Assembly: GCA_037178675.1 (NCBI GenBank)
Contig: JAYMGJ010000851.1
Coordinates: 1-26,392, forward strand
Source: Scleroderma bovista
Lineage: Eukaryota > Basidiomycota > Agaricomycetes > Boletales > Sclerodermataceae
Direction of reading: 5' to 3'
Length of the DNA: 26,392 nucleotides
The position numbers were made by a program, and so were the translations under genes. Below, piece by piece: positions 1 through 11,079 of the stretch (positions are counted from its first letter, which is position 1; each line of letters begins with the position of its first letter). Under the pieces are notes generated by a model, which saw only the letters and a list, made by a program, of their open reading frames with translations, made no database searches and was not told where the DNA came from.

Positions 1-32
1 TGTTCCATACTCCTGGACATCGCTCTCCCACC

Positions 33-3000
33 ATGCCTATCAGTATCATGTCTGGCTCATCTGGTGCACTCTCTCGTCAGCCCACGGAACTTCATTGTAC
101 AGAAGTTCAACCCACTCTTTGTCGCACCGGTGGTAACAGAACGCCGAGACATGTACAGTGGGCAAGCAGAGATGATGGCCGCATAAGTGTGGACTCAGCA
201 GCATCCCCGCGTCCAAGCATGCATGCGTTGGATGAACTGGGGCTTGATGTATGTGTCATTGTTTAAGATGTAAATGCATTGATTCAATTAAACAAAATTC
301 TAGCCAGAGGCTTTTGAGACCCTCCGCGGGGCCCTTGAACGCCATAGATCTCAGAGCGTTATCTCAAGAAACCAGGCGAACAGTGTGGTTAGACTCTCTA
401 GACACCGTCGTCGCTCGTTATCCCTCACTCAGCCTCTCGCTTCGAATACCACCGCCACACCGCCTTCACATGTTCACCAGAACTCCACGTCCGACACACG
501 TTCTGACACCAATGACTGCTATTTAAAGCCATTCAGAATACCGGTCGCTTTACACTCACCTGTGGACGACCCTGATGCCACTCTGACGACTGAAACGTCC
601 CCAACATGTACAACAGGGGACAGCACGCCGTTCTCAGATTCCTCGCTATTGGTCAAGCATACACACGACGTACCTGGAGAAGTATGGATAGACCCACATG
701 AGAGGGAGGGCTTACCTGTTCGTCCCACACCCCTCTGCCAGAGCTTGGCATTAGGGGTACCTCCCGATCATAGCGCCCCTAATCACTCGGGAGACAGCTG
801 CGGCAGGATGTCTACCCTCTTCGGTGGGTTTTGGGGCAACACTGATAAGAACATTGGTCGAAGGCTGAGCACACGTCACGACACTTCTGTGATTGATCCG
901 GGTGCCGAAAAAGAAATCGAAAGGTTGGCAACACAGCATGCCGCCGGTGTCGTCCGCGCGCATACAAGGAGGGGATTTCCCTGGTTGCATTCCCCGCATC
1001 CCCGCTCTGGCAGACGTGGTAGCCAGGTACATGGCAAGGGAGAAGGTGGAGACAGTGAAAGATCCAATACCGATCTGGACGAAGTTGAGAAACCTCTCGA
1101 GCAGGGGGGCCGACAAGGTAGACGAAGGCGTCTGAGACATTCTGATCTAATTGGTGCGAAACTAGATGGCATGAAGGTCGAACAAGTGCATTCCACCTCT
1201 AAGAACGGGAGGTACGATAAGAAAACTAACAAAAGTACTCCATCGTGGCTCCACTTGTTGGTTGATCGGACTGCTCATTCCCATGGAGGCTTCGATGGTC
1301 ACGATCCGGAATCGCAGCAAGGACCGTCCGAGTCCACGTGCGCACCGCACGCACATCCTCGCCTTGGAACAGGTGTTCTCAGCACTTTGCTAGCTCTGTA
1401 CGGAAATGACCATGAGCAAGAACGAGCAGGTGAATACTCCGACGAAGGAAGCGTGAATGGGAGGAGCACGCCTTTCCCCACCAGTCGGGCGAGTTCGGCT
1501 GCAGGCACCGACGATGACCGTGGAGAGTCCGAGTTAGGAGTGCTTGTGCGACCAGATCGCCCTAAGAGCAACTGGGGCAAGTGTTCCGAGCAAACGAGGA
1601 GATCAATGAAGACGCCCTCTGCACCCCCCCTGCCGCACGCTTTCCATCTCCACACACAGTCATTGCCGGCCTCGACGTCGACGACAGCAGCTATTGCTGG
1701 AACAGGTGGTCTTGGAAGCGCTGCAGTTCCGAGTGGGGTTTCGCTTGTTCCAGATTTGCGGAGAGAGGATGGTTTGGTGGGGCACAATGTCGAAGCTGGA
1801 ACGCCTTTAGAAAATGCGAAGGTACAGTTATCGGAAACGTCGGTCTCGATGCCTGTGCCAGCTTCCTCTGAGAGTTCACTTGTACACTCGGTCCCCGAAT
1901 CTGGAATGCCTTTCAGCTCAGTAACTCCATCCTCACGAACTGGAGCTGGAGACAAAGGCATAAAAAGAGGCTGGAAAAATGTTCTGAAGGATTTCCCTCT
2001 TCCTACGTCTACTTCACGCACTGGTACAACTTCCACTGCTACGACTACTGTGGGGGAGTGGTGGAGGGACATCTCAAGCTCTCTTCCTGGTACTCCACGT
2101 GATGGTCGGGGATGGGGTTGGCTGAGTGGGGACACGACATTGAAGACGAGTGGAGAGACTAGTCCGATGGTAGGAAGTGTAGGTGGCACGCCTGAATGTG
2201 AGATGGATGGGGCGGGATGGAAGGACTACTTTGAGGAGAAGTGGGCTGAATACGAGAAAAGGAAACGGAAGGAAAAAGAGAAGGAGAAACTCTTAGAAAA
2301 GCAGCGCAAAAAACAAGAACGCAAAGAGAGGAAGGAGAGGCAGAAGCGGAAGAAGACTGAGGTTTGGGTGGGTATATTTCTACTCTTCGTATGCAACTGG
2401 ATGACTTAATTTGTTGCATAGATCACCCGGCATGTGGCTGCCATCCTCCAGCGGCAAGAATTTATCCTCAAACTCGCACGCGCAATGATGATGTTCGGTG
2501 GTCCGTCTCACCGACTCGTTGCACAGATTCAGAGCACGAGCCGCGTGCTCGATATCGAACTCAGTTGCATGTACCTTCCTGACATGATGCTCATCTCGTT
2601 CGAGGACAGTGCGACGGGTACGAGTAACGTCAAGTTTATTCGTCAGGGATCGGCGCTGGATTTAGAGAAGTTGGGGGAAGCATATGCGTTGTATTGGAAT
2701 GTACGCCTCTGTCTTCTTGTGTCTATAACTGCTCACTGTTAATTTAGGTCATCCATGACACCATGTCCGTTTCGCAGGCTTCCGCAGCTCTTGACGTCCT
2801 TATGCGCAAGAAGCCACTGTATAACTTCATCCAACTCATCTTAATTGGCGGGATGTGTTCCGCATCAATTTGTTCCGTTTCCTTTTCAGGATCGTTCATC
2901 GACTCACTTGCTTCTGCGCCGCTTGGCGCATTGCTAGTTGCTGTGCAGCTTCTTAGCCCACGGAATGAGCTGTATGGGAACGTGTTTGAAATCACGATCG

Positions 3001-4030
3001 CGACATTGATGAGTTTCGTGAGTGCCGCGTTAGCATCGACGGAGCAATTTTGTTATTCCGCGGTGGCTAGTAGTTCAGTCGTGTTGATTTTGCCTGTGGG
3101 TGTGGTGACGGTATATTTTTTCCGTTTGCACGGGTTAATAGTTACCAGGGCTTCATCGTCCTCTGTGGCTCCCTTGAGCTTTCCTCACGCTCTCTAGTAG
3201 CAGGCGCAGTTCGGCTTTGCTTCGCTGTGATGTATTCCCTTTTCCTTGGGTTCGGTCTCGCCATTGGAGCGGAGGTGTATTCAAAGCTCATCGGGAAGGG
3301 AATTATTGGACCCACGGACTATGCCTGTGTGGACAGCCATGACCCAGCGGGACCATGGTGGCAACGAACTCCAAGTCTGCGGTGGGCGTTTTTAACTGTA
3401 CCGATGTTTTCCCTGTTTTTGAGTATGCGGTTGATGGCACCATGGTGGAAGCGAGAGCTGGTATGTGCCTACACCCCCCCTGGTTGACTTCCCTTTGTAA
3501 ATGTTGGCTGACATGGAGGGATTGTAGATACTGTTGATCGCTATTTCATGCGTAGGATGGGTCACGAACCACTTCGTGGGTCTCAAGTTTCCGAACCAGA
3601 ATGACCTCAGCGCAGCCGTGGGGTATTATTGAAGTTTTCCCTTTCTCTGAAAAATGTATGATAATACAGTTTGACAGTGCATTTGCGGTCGGGTTCATCT
3701 CCAATCTGTATGGCCGGTTCTTCAATGGGAATGCGTTCGTTGTGATGGTATGTATCTTCATCTCTACTCTTTTTGTCACACAACCAATACTGAATTCCAA
3801 AGATCACTGGAATCCTGTTCCAAGTTCCCTCGGGTCTTGGTAATGGCGGCCTACTCAACTTCGTGTCGGACCAGACCTCAGGCTCGTCCTCGTCGTACAT
3901 AAGTGGTTTCTATACGGGGCTGCAGCTGATATCTGTTGCAATTGGACTAACTGTCGGCCTCGGTATTTCGCTCGTGATGGTGCACCCCGTGCAGAGCAGG
4001 AAGAGGGCAAGCGGATTGTTTAGTTTATAA
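33..4030 (+). CDS. prm10: Prm10/ThrE-family membrane protein (8 exons)
   Basis: Predicted polytopic membrane protein of the ThrE (DUF1212/DUF3815) family, related to yeast Prm10 and bacterial threonine/serine exporters; the fungal substrate is not known. Exons: 33-248, 310-2367, 2422-2700, 2748-3095, 3149-3460, 3528-3622, 3678-3747, 3803-4030, giving about 1201 codons. Residues 1 to about 705 are low-complexity and probably disordered, with one conserved-looking patch across the first intron (HALDELGLD joined to AFETLRGALERH). A very charged Lys/Glu helix at about 709-757 leads into the ThrE domain (RQEFILKLARAMMMFG, then PGFIVLCGSLEL, LFLGFGLAIG, VPSGLGNGG) with about ten hydrophobic segments. 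Introns are 47-67 nt and their phases match throughout. The frame is open to the left edge, so the true start may lie outside the window; ATG 33 is the first ATG seen and ATG 48 is an alternative. The family is secure; start and first junction are less so. Confidence 0.87.
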
Positions 4031-4348
4031 CTCTATTTCGGAATCCTCTCGGGCGCAGGGACACGTCAGTACGAAGCGGTATCTAACTTGCGTATGATTG
4101 CGTTAGGTGTGTGCACTGACTCCATACGCTTCTTGACGCGATTTTTGACCAATTGTGCCAGGCTACGAACCTCTCTGTAACGGATCGTGACCTTTGTTGC
4201 TTATTACCATCTAGTACCTGGACTGTCCACAGATTTAATTTGATACTTTTCATTGGATCATTACATGTTTGGCATGTTGAAAAGTAGAGACGACAATCTT
4301 AAATTTTGAAGATACCGACATCTTGAATGAGTACAAAATTGCCCAGAT

Positions 4349-4366
4349 TACCCCCCGAAGGGGGTA
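4349..4366. repeat. short hairpin, 7-bp GC-rich stem
   Basis: TACCCCC is followed after four bases by GGGGGTA, a perfect 7-bp inverted repeat. It lies at the left edge of the GC-rich block of the intergenic region. It could be the terminal hairpin of a small decayed element, or chance. Confidence 0.4.
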
Positions 4367-4386
4367 GTGTATAGTCCGTGTGCGAA

Positions 4387-4439
4387 GAGAGGTATCCCGG
4401 GCGTCAATTTGTTTGTTGTGTCCGCCGGACGCCCCTCTC
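4387..4439. repeat. imperfect stem-loop in the GC-rich block
   Basis: GGGCGTC (4399-4405) pairs with GACGCCC (4428-4434), and outside it GAGAG (4387-4391) pairs with CTCTC (4435-4439) across a one-sided bulge. It lies 20 bp from the 4349-4366 hairpin. No known RNA family is recognised. Confidence 0.35.
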
Positions 4440-4918
4440 CTAAGATCGGGGCCACGTACAGTACACACAGGGACAGGTAAGGGGCGGGTTAGGGTGTGTG
4501 GTTTCGAGCCTGCGAAAGCTCTCGTCAGGGGGCTTAATCGCTACCCCAACCGCCGCCCTTCCATGGCTGTTTAGGTGAACTACCATCTACCACATTCGCA
4601 AGGATGGTCTGAAAACTGGGTGAAAGCGGGTGGGCACAAGGGGGCCTCTTTATCAGCGAAGTCAACAGCACTCGAGGCTGTTCCCACAGGCCAGCCGGGC
4701 GAGAATGTCCCTTTCGGGAGTACGCCAGCACTTTTCTCGTCTCCGAGCAGCACCACACTGGTGCTACCTTTCTTGCCATACCGCTGAGGGTATCCGACGA
4801 GTGGGACAGACACTGGCATTCCCCGCAGCGTCGGCCACGTGACCGGTTACTATGTCCGCAAGTCCGCATTGGTCCGGCCAATCTCAGCGACAACCCAGCA
4901 AAATGAATGATCGTGCAA

Positions 4919-4939
4919 GTTGAACGTTGAACGTTGAAC
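4919..4939 (+). repeat. three tandem copies of GTTGAAC
   Basis: A perfect 7-bp unit is repeated three times in non-coding DNA upstream of the TPR-HET gene. Function unknown; probably a simple microsatellite. Confidence 0.7.
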
Positions 4940-5654
4940 GCTTACAGGATACCAACTTCAAGTTGACGACCAACCTGGACTGATGAAAAGAGGATGCAAG
5001 TGTCCGGGTCCAAGCTCCTCCAAGTCAATCGTAGCGCAATACACCACTTTTGCTGTTCTTAGCTCCGGGCCGCGACTTCTTATCTTGTTGATTTGCGTAT
5101 TGTCCTGACTATTCCTAGATCTTACTGGCCTCGGTAATCGCTATGGACGTCTGCAGTACTGGTGCGTGTTTCCGCTGATCAGCACGTTTCACGGCAGGAA
5201 TACTGTCATGATCTAGCCTGCACCATTTGCAAATTGTCAACCTGCTACTAGATACCAGCATCTACGCCAAGTCTAGCTCCATTGTAGTTACTGTCTATTC
5301 AAATCAAGCCCCTCAGTGTCAACACGTTATCATGCCTTAAATGGAGCAAGTTGAATCTAGCGGCGCATCCTCTCACGACTGGCGCTTGTTGTCGTGCTAA
5401 TGGGGGACAAGTTATTGTATTCTTCCGGATGCTCGTTCCACTGTCGCTTCATTTTACTCCTCCCTGAAGTTTTCTTCCCCAGCTGGCGGTTTTATTGTCA
5501 GCCCTCTCCCTGGTACCCCTGCTAGTCGCAAAATTTCGTCCTATCCATCGAGGACTGTGGTGAGTCCGTTTTTTTCTTCCAGGAGATCCTATATCTGAAG
5601 CCCAAGTCTATTTCAAAGTAGCCAGTGGACTTTCTGGGACAAGACGAAGTCCCG

Positions 5655-7802
5655 ATGGCAGACTTGGATGAGGTTGTCTCCCTCAGACGTGGAGTAGTAG
5701 AGAAGCATCCCCCCGGAAATTCGAACCGTTCTACTTCTCTCGCAAAACTCGCTCTTTCCCTTTGTGACAGGTTCAAGGAACGGGGTCAGATAGCAGACTT
5801 GGAAGAAGCTATTCAACTCAAACGAGCCGTATTGGAACTCCACCGGCCGGGTCATCCTGGTCGTGCTGCGTCTCTTAAAACACTGGGGGTTTCCCTTTGT
5901 GATCGGTTTAATAGGCTCGGTGTAATCACCGACTTGGATGAGGGCATCATATTCAAAAGAGAGGCACTAGAACGTTATCCCCGGGGACATCCGGACCGTC
6001 CCGCGGCCATGAAAACACTTGCGGTTTCTCTCCGGGACAGATTTAAGGCTTTGGGCGATGGCACTGATCTAGACGCGGCTATCGCACTCTCGCGAGACGC
6101 ATTGGATGTCCTCCCTCCCGGGCACCCAGATCGGGTCGATTATCTTGGGAATATTACACGCTATCTTCGAATGAAGGCCGAAAAACTAGGTGTATCAGAT
6201 GTCGACGAGAATGACACTCCTTCAGGGAGCCGTAGTGGATTCCTCGTCGTCAATGATGCTACTGTTGGTGGAGGAGAAGGTGGTGAACCTTCCCCACTGG
6301 AAACAGTCACTGAAGCGTCGCAAACTGGTGCTAGGTTTGAACAGGTTATTCAGGGGATTATAGTTGATGTCCTGGAAAGAGTACCCCCGCGCCTCTTGGA
6401 CACAGGTACTGGCTTGCTATGCGATAGATTTGCACAGGTCCAGAAGTTCAAGAGAAGTCCGCTATATCGCGACCTGCTCAAGTCGATGGCGAATTGCGAC
6501 AGCGACCAGGCAACGGATGTTCTACCCATAGTCACAGCCTACTTCCAGTTCGTTACACTATCCCATCGATGGGGAAATAACGAGCCGTTACTGCGTGAAA
6601 TCCAAGGCCGCGTTATCTATAAAATGACTGCCACAGACGGCCTCACAAAGCTTCAATCATTCTGCCGTGTTGCGGAACAACACAAGTATCAGTGGGCGTG
6701 GAGTGATACTTGTTGCATCGATAAAGAGAGTAGCGCAGAACTGCAAGAAGCAATCGGATCCATGTTTTCGTGGTACCGACAATCGGCGTTAACAATCGTG
6801 TGCCTCTCGGATGTTTCTACTCCCGATTCATTTGCCGGCAGCGCCTGGTTCAAAAGGGGGTGGACCCTGCAGGAGCTATTGGCACCCCGCACTATATTGT
6901 TCTACAGGAATGACTGGTCCCTGTATCATACTTCCTTGAATCACAAGGAGGATGGTTTTATGCTCAATGAACTGGCGAAGGCAACAAGTATAGCTCCGCG
7001 ACATCTCCGCGAATTTTGTCCGGGCATGGATAACCCACGATCCAAGCTCCTGTGGGCCTCTGACCGTCGTACTACCCGGTCGGAGGACATTGCTTATTCT
7101 CTTTTCGGAATCTTTGATCTCCATTTGCCCGTGATATATGGTGAATCAGCAGACAAATCCCTTGGACGTCTACTGTCTGAAGTTGTGTCGCAATCAGGGG
7201 ATGCCTCGATTTTAGACTGGGTCGGGCCAGCCTCATCATACCATAGTTGTTTCCCCTCTAGCCTCACTTCATACCAAATGATACCCCACTATGAGCAAAG
7301 TCTGGATGACGTCCAAATGGAACGTTCAATATCAAGGATTCGGGATATTATTGCTCCTGAAATTGCACAGTCGCTGCTGGAAACGCTGATCAACTTTCAC
7401 CCGCCTCAATGTATTAATCGCAGGCTAACCTTGCCATGCATCGTATACCATGTCAAGGAGGTCGTATTGAACGGAGGCGAAGGGGACAACAATGTATACG
7501 ATATCCATGCTAGCGGCTTGAGACGGCTACGCATATCTTGCTCGGATGAACTGAAGGAGGGAAGGAAGAATCCGTATGTCGTCGTCCGCCTTTGGGACCC
7601 ACGGCTTTCGGTCGAAGACGATACCGACGCTGCATGGAAACTGATGGTGCACCTCGAACAGCCATTTAGAGCACTTCTATTGACGGAGCTGTCGCACGGT
7701 AAGCAGTTCAAGAGGATCGCGTCGTCGTGTGCCATCATTGCATACCCAGAGGAGCTGGGTAGTACTGCTCTAGGTGAACCTACAATCCTGGATATAACGT
7801 AG
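5655..7802 (+). CDS. TPR-HET domain protein (heterokaryon-incompatibility-like)
   Basis: Intronless, 715 residues. The N-terminus holds three full 45-residue TPR-like repeats and a partial fourth (residues about 2-170; each has D-L-[DE]-x-[VAG]-[VI] near its start and an R-F-[KN]-x-x-G end). A linker follows, then a HET domain at about 297-510: VTLSHRWGNNEP, WSDTCCIDKESSAELQEAI, WFKRGWTLQELLAP (about residue 403) and TTRSEDIAYSLFGIFDLHLP (about 472). The C-terminal 150 residues resemble the tail of other basidiomycete HET proteins. HET domains trigger cell death after non-self recognition in fungi, and the repeats are the kind usually found as the sensor of fungal NLR-like proteins. Here they join the HET domain without a NACHT or NB-ARC ATPase, as far as I can see. 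The start at 5655 is the first in-frame ATG. An in-frame stop at 5619 limits extension unless a 5' exon is spliced in; the first repeat starts abruptly at the methionine, which hints at that. Confidence 0.9.
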   Translation: MADLDEVVSLRRGVVEKHPPGNSNRSTSLAKLALSLCDRFKERGQIADLEEAIQLKRAVLELHRPGHPGRAASLKTLGVSLCDRFNRLGVITDLDEGIIFKREALERYPRGHPDRPAAMKTLAVSLRDRFKALGDGTDLDAAIALSRDALDVLPPGHPDRVDYLGNITRYLRMKAEKLGVSDVDENDTPSGSRSGFLVVNDATVGGGEGGEPSPLETVTEASQTGARFEQVIQGIIVDVLERVPPRLLDTGTGLLCDRFAQVQKFKRSPLYRDLLKSMANCDSDQATDVLPIVTAYFQFVTLSHRWGNNEPLLREIQGRVIYKMTATDGLTKLQSFCRVAEQHKYQWAWSDTCCIDKESSAELQEAIGSMFSWYRQSALTIVCLSDVSTPDSFAGSAWFKRGWTLQELLAPRTILFYRNDWSLYHTSLNHKEDGFMLNELAKATSIAPRHLREFCPGMDNPRSKLLWASDRRTTRSEDIAYSLFGIFDLHLPVIYGESADKSLGRLLSEVVSQSGDASILDWVGPASSYHSCFPSSLTSYQMIPHYEQSLDDVQMERSISRIRDIIAPEIAQSLLETLINFHPPQCINRRLTLPCIVYHVKEVVLNGGEGDNNVYDIHASGLRRLRISCSDELKEGRKNPYVVVRLWDPRLSVEDDTDAAWKLMVHLEQPFRALLLTELSHGKQFKRIASSCAIIAYPEELGSTALGEPTILDIT

Positions 7803-7987
7803 ACCCCGTTCGTTGTGGTAGTTGCGGATCCCGGAGAAGTACGTATAAGTAGTGTTGTGTTAGGAACGTCTTCTCCAGGACTCCAAACAAAGTGGCAGGA
7901 TCCTCATCCGTCATCAATGTACTCAATCGACTTGATAATTAATGTATAGCATAGGTACAAACTTCCGACGTATCGCTATCAGCACGT

Positions 7988-10430
7988 TTATGAAGTCTTT
8001 ACGTTTTGATTTCCGAACTCTTCTGATTCCAATGCCTTGGACACTCCCATTTCCTCAGCTATACAAGGAAGATAGTCAGTCGAAAGTAGAAAACTGAACC
8101 GTAAAACGAAAGCACCAGATATCTGTCTTATGGGTCCAGTAAACCAGTTTTTCGCACTGATCAACCAGAATCCAATGCTGTATAAGAGGACGATTCCCAC
8201 ACAGGCAATCGAGTAGTTCACTGTTTGTGAGGTGACGGGCTGTGGTCGGGGGAGGATGAATCGAGGCAGGATGAATCTAACTCATATAAAACACGTACAT
8301 TTTCCTGAGGAAGGATGAACACGATAGAAATGAAGGCAATCCACAAAACGGCGCTGATGGCTACTGGCACAGAGAATGAGCCAAGATGGAAAGGTCCGCG
8401 TGTGAACCGTCCCCGGTATATTACTCGCAGCGCGATCGGAACTCCTGCAATAATTCAGCGTGAGTAATGAATGGCGTGAACATGTGTCCGAATCGCATCG
8501 ATATCAAGGAGTGACGTACCATATGAAATATAAAAGCCGATGGTCGTGATACTGGTCGCTGCAGAGAAAGCGACCGAACTGCCGAGACTTGGAAGAGCAA
8601 GTAGGAAACTCAGGAAGCAAGCAAGCCACACTACACTCAGCGTTCAGCCTGACAGAACAATTTAGATGACCCTGCAACGCACCAGTGCGGATGGGCGTCC
8701 CACGCTTAACATCAACCTGACGAAAGAACTTATGTCCAGGAATACCACCGTCTCTCGCAAACGCAAACATCATCCGAGAATTTGAAGTGATCGAGAACGT
8801 GCTTGCAAATGTCAGCCATTCAGATCACCTATCTTCAAAGGAAACCCTCACCCGCAGAAGTACATGGCTCCTATGACAATAACCATTAGTACAATAGCAC
8901 CTTTTTCTCCAACGGTGTCCAGGAAGATCTGTGCTACGGGTTGACCAGTGGGTGAGTTGATGGTTGTCTCGAGGTCTTGGATAGAAAAGAGGAGTCCAAG
9001 AATGAGAAACCACCCAAGGACGGCTGAACAACCAATGGCCGTAACGATGCCAATAGAACCTGCCATAGCAGCGTTTCGAGTCTCCTCGGTCATCTAACCA
9101 TACAAGGTCATCAGAACTGCATCACGTCAAGTGCAAGGAATAAAATGTACGTGAGCACTTGCATCGTATCCTTGATTCAAGGTTTATTCTTCAAAACCAC
9201 TGATGGGCATGCAGATCTCTCACCTGTCATCGTATACTGAGCCATTAACATGCCAATCACACAAACGTATGCATGACTTGCACGTGTTCCCCATCCGTCA
9301 TTCCCATTCATACCAGTTCCGTCAATGAATGTGCGGAACACGAAGTCAGCAGACTGATGTTTTGGAGCTGCCGCGAGTACGGCGATCACAACTGATGTGG
9401 TCCCGAGCGTGTGCCACCAAATGGATACATTGTTCAAGTATTTCAATAAATGAACACCAAATGTGTTGATCAACCCTGTGAGTGAGCGGAAATGTTATTC
9501 GGCGCCACAAGCGATGGAAAACAGTTTGAAACGAACCTTGGCTGATCAATACAGCTGCGTATATACCGATGGTAGACTTTGGAGTCGAGACGAAAGATGT
9601 CCCGAATTCAATGACAGTAGACAAGAAAGTAGCACATGCAAAGCTGTTAACAGAGTAATTAACCCGATGGCGAGACTTGGTTACGATTTGTTATTACCTG
9701 ATTCCTGTAGTGACAGCAACCTGGCCCAGTAGGTTGAACCAGCCAGTAATCCATGATGTAAATGGCGCCCTTTCAGGGTTAGACAACATGGCGGCCCAGT
9801 AGTATGGTCCCCCGCTCGTTGGATGTGCACTGCAAATCTCTACGAAGCGCGAGTACTATAAAACAATCGCACCAACGATACATGCAAAAACCACACACCT
9901 GCCATTGCAAGTCCAACAAGCATGGTTGCACAAGCTGGAAACTCGTCAGACGACGTTGTTGCAAGCCTTTTCGGAAGCATTCGGACTGACCAACAATAAT
10001 CCAAGTCCATACCATCACTGCAGGCCCCCCAGTGTTCTATAGACGTCGTCAACTACAGATTTGTCAAAGTCAAACATCCACGTACCAATCCATACAGAAA
10101 CAGCGAGGGTATCCCTGTGATGACACTTATGATCGTGAACGACATACCAAAGTTCTGACGCAGGTGTGGTGCATCCAGATCAGTCATCTCATTTGCGATA
10201 AGGACTCAGAGTCCCTCCATGCAATGAACATACCTGCAAAAGTGAAAGCTCTCGTCTGCCAGTCATGTTGTGTTTGCATAACACATCTATAATGCCATGA
10301 ACTCGCTTGCGACTCACCGCAGTTCTTGTTTGTATCCCATACGCGCGAGCTCTACCTCGTCTTCGGCTGCCGTCGCAGTCACGGTGACGACGGTGGCCTT
10401 CTCAAAGGTAGCATCCGATTCCTTCGGCAT
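7988..10430 (-). CDS. APC-family amino acid / GABA / choline permease (15 exons)
   Basis: Plasma- or vacuolar-membrane transporter of the fungal amino acid/choline transporter group (relatives: yeast Uga4, Hnm1). Exons on the minus strand: 10430-10318, 10255-10234, 10154-10086, 10036-9991, 9934-9899, 9839-9698, 9643-9537, 9475-9224, 9170-9151, 9093-8852, 8801-8683, 8630-8520, 8444-8299, 8239-8116, 8058-7988; they sum to 1620 nt (539 residues), the usual size. Diagnostic segments: NFGMSFTIISVITGIPSL, AMAEICSAHPTSGGPYYWAA, WFNLLGQVAVTTGI, GYDASAHMTEETRNAA, ITSNSRMMFAFARDGGIPG, WFTGPIRQI, with about 12 hydrophobic helices. Two exons are only 22 and 20 nt. The last intron (8059-8115) is 57 nt and stop-free, so it may be retained. 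The 3' end converges with the TPR-HET gene (185 bp between stops). Exact substrate unknown. Confidence 0.92.
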
Positions 10431-11079
10431 GTCGTGCGTTTATTCGATTGAAATCAATCCAAGGAATCAGCTTTAGTATGCAGGAGGGTGGCTTTGAGAA
10501 TATAGCAAGTCAGTAGAAAGGGGCCCTCCGTGCGACCGGCATCTTGAGCGCATCAGTTGCTATACATAAGTTCTCGACGGCGGCCGTATCGCCGGTCGCC
10601 GATCCTGCCATTCGACTTTTTCACCCGTTGGGATAAGGTTGCGCTTCTTCAACTCCACTGTGAGTTCCAAGCGGAATAGCAGATTGCGACGTAGTCCAAG
10701 ATCAGTCAATCAAACGACTTCAAGAGTGAACCAATGTCGTAAGCTTGGTAACTTTTCAATGCGACAACCGATTGGCTGATAGCACGGACGAACTTCGGAA
10801 TCACATGGATATACCCACCCGGCTATGTATACAATGTACAAGGACAATATACTCCTAACTCTCTACCCAACATGTGAATGACCCATTCCACGAGGTCACT
10901 GATCAGACGTTCGCCTGAAGAACTTCAGGCAAAAACACTTAGGCGGGGAAAATATATGTGCAGAATAAAATGATCGGGTACGAGCAGGAGTGATGCATTG
11001 AAAGATGCGTTCCCTCGTACAAAATGCAGACGAATAGGAACCCATTTTTCAAACAGTTTTTCTCCTCCTGACTAGCAAA
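10431..11079. promoter_or_regulatory. divergent intergenic region, permease (-) and secreted-protein relic (+)
   Basis: This 649-bp gap separates the permease start (10430) from the ATG of the secreted-protein copy (11080). It contains GATAAG (10632-10637), TGATAG (10778-10783) and an inverted CCAAT (ATTGG, 10771-10775). These are sites that GATA and CCAAT factors could use for a nitrogen-regulated permease; that is inference from short motifs. The last 65 bp resemble the promoter of the intact paralogue at 21539, but its TATAAAA is TACAAAA here (11018-11024). Confidence 0.45.
10913..10930. promoter_or_regulatory. 8-bp inverted repeat GCCTGAAG-aa-CTTCAGGC
   Basis: Perfect 8-bp arms with a two-base centre, 150 bp upstream of the secreted-protein copy at 11080. 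It could be a site for a dimeric transcription factor; no factor is recognised. It may also be chance. Confidence 0.3.

Larger units (their letters stand above)
4031..5654. other. gene-free interval between Prm10-like and TPR-HET genes
   Basis: About 1.6 kb without a convincing coding region. Short open frames at 4380-4890 overlap on both strands in a GC-rich patch and none resembles a protein family I know. The patch carries two hairpins (listed separately) and a weak resemblance to a Pol III B box (GGTTTCGAGCC near 4500), so a degraded SINE or other element is possible but unproven. Three tandem copies of GTTGAAC lie at 4919-4939. The right part presumably holds the promoter and 5' leader of the TPR-HET gene. 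A possible leader intron would run from a GTGAGT near 5560 to an AG at 5624-5625. Confidence 0.5.

Noticed and set aside
1..186. Open frame from the left edge with a plausible membrane-like C-terminus
   Set aside because: It overlaps in another frame the first exon of the Prm10-like gene, which is better supported: its HALDELGLD patch splices cleanly to AFETLRGALERH with a GTATGT donor.
751..2189. Long minus-strand frames opposite the Prm10-like gene (129, 118 and 296 residues)
   Set aside because: They are antisense shadows of a long, low-complexity exon; no family resemblance and no splice structure.
4534..4893. 119-residue minus-strand frame in the gene-free interval
   Set aside because: The GC-rich stretch is open in several frames at once; no motif, signal or family is visible.
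5715..5735. tRNA-like T-arm sequence (GGTTCGAAT) on the minus strand
   Set aside because: It lies inside the first TPR repeat coding sequence and no cloverleaf can be folded around it.
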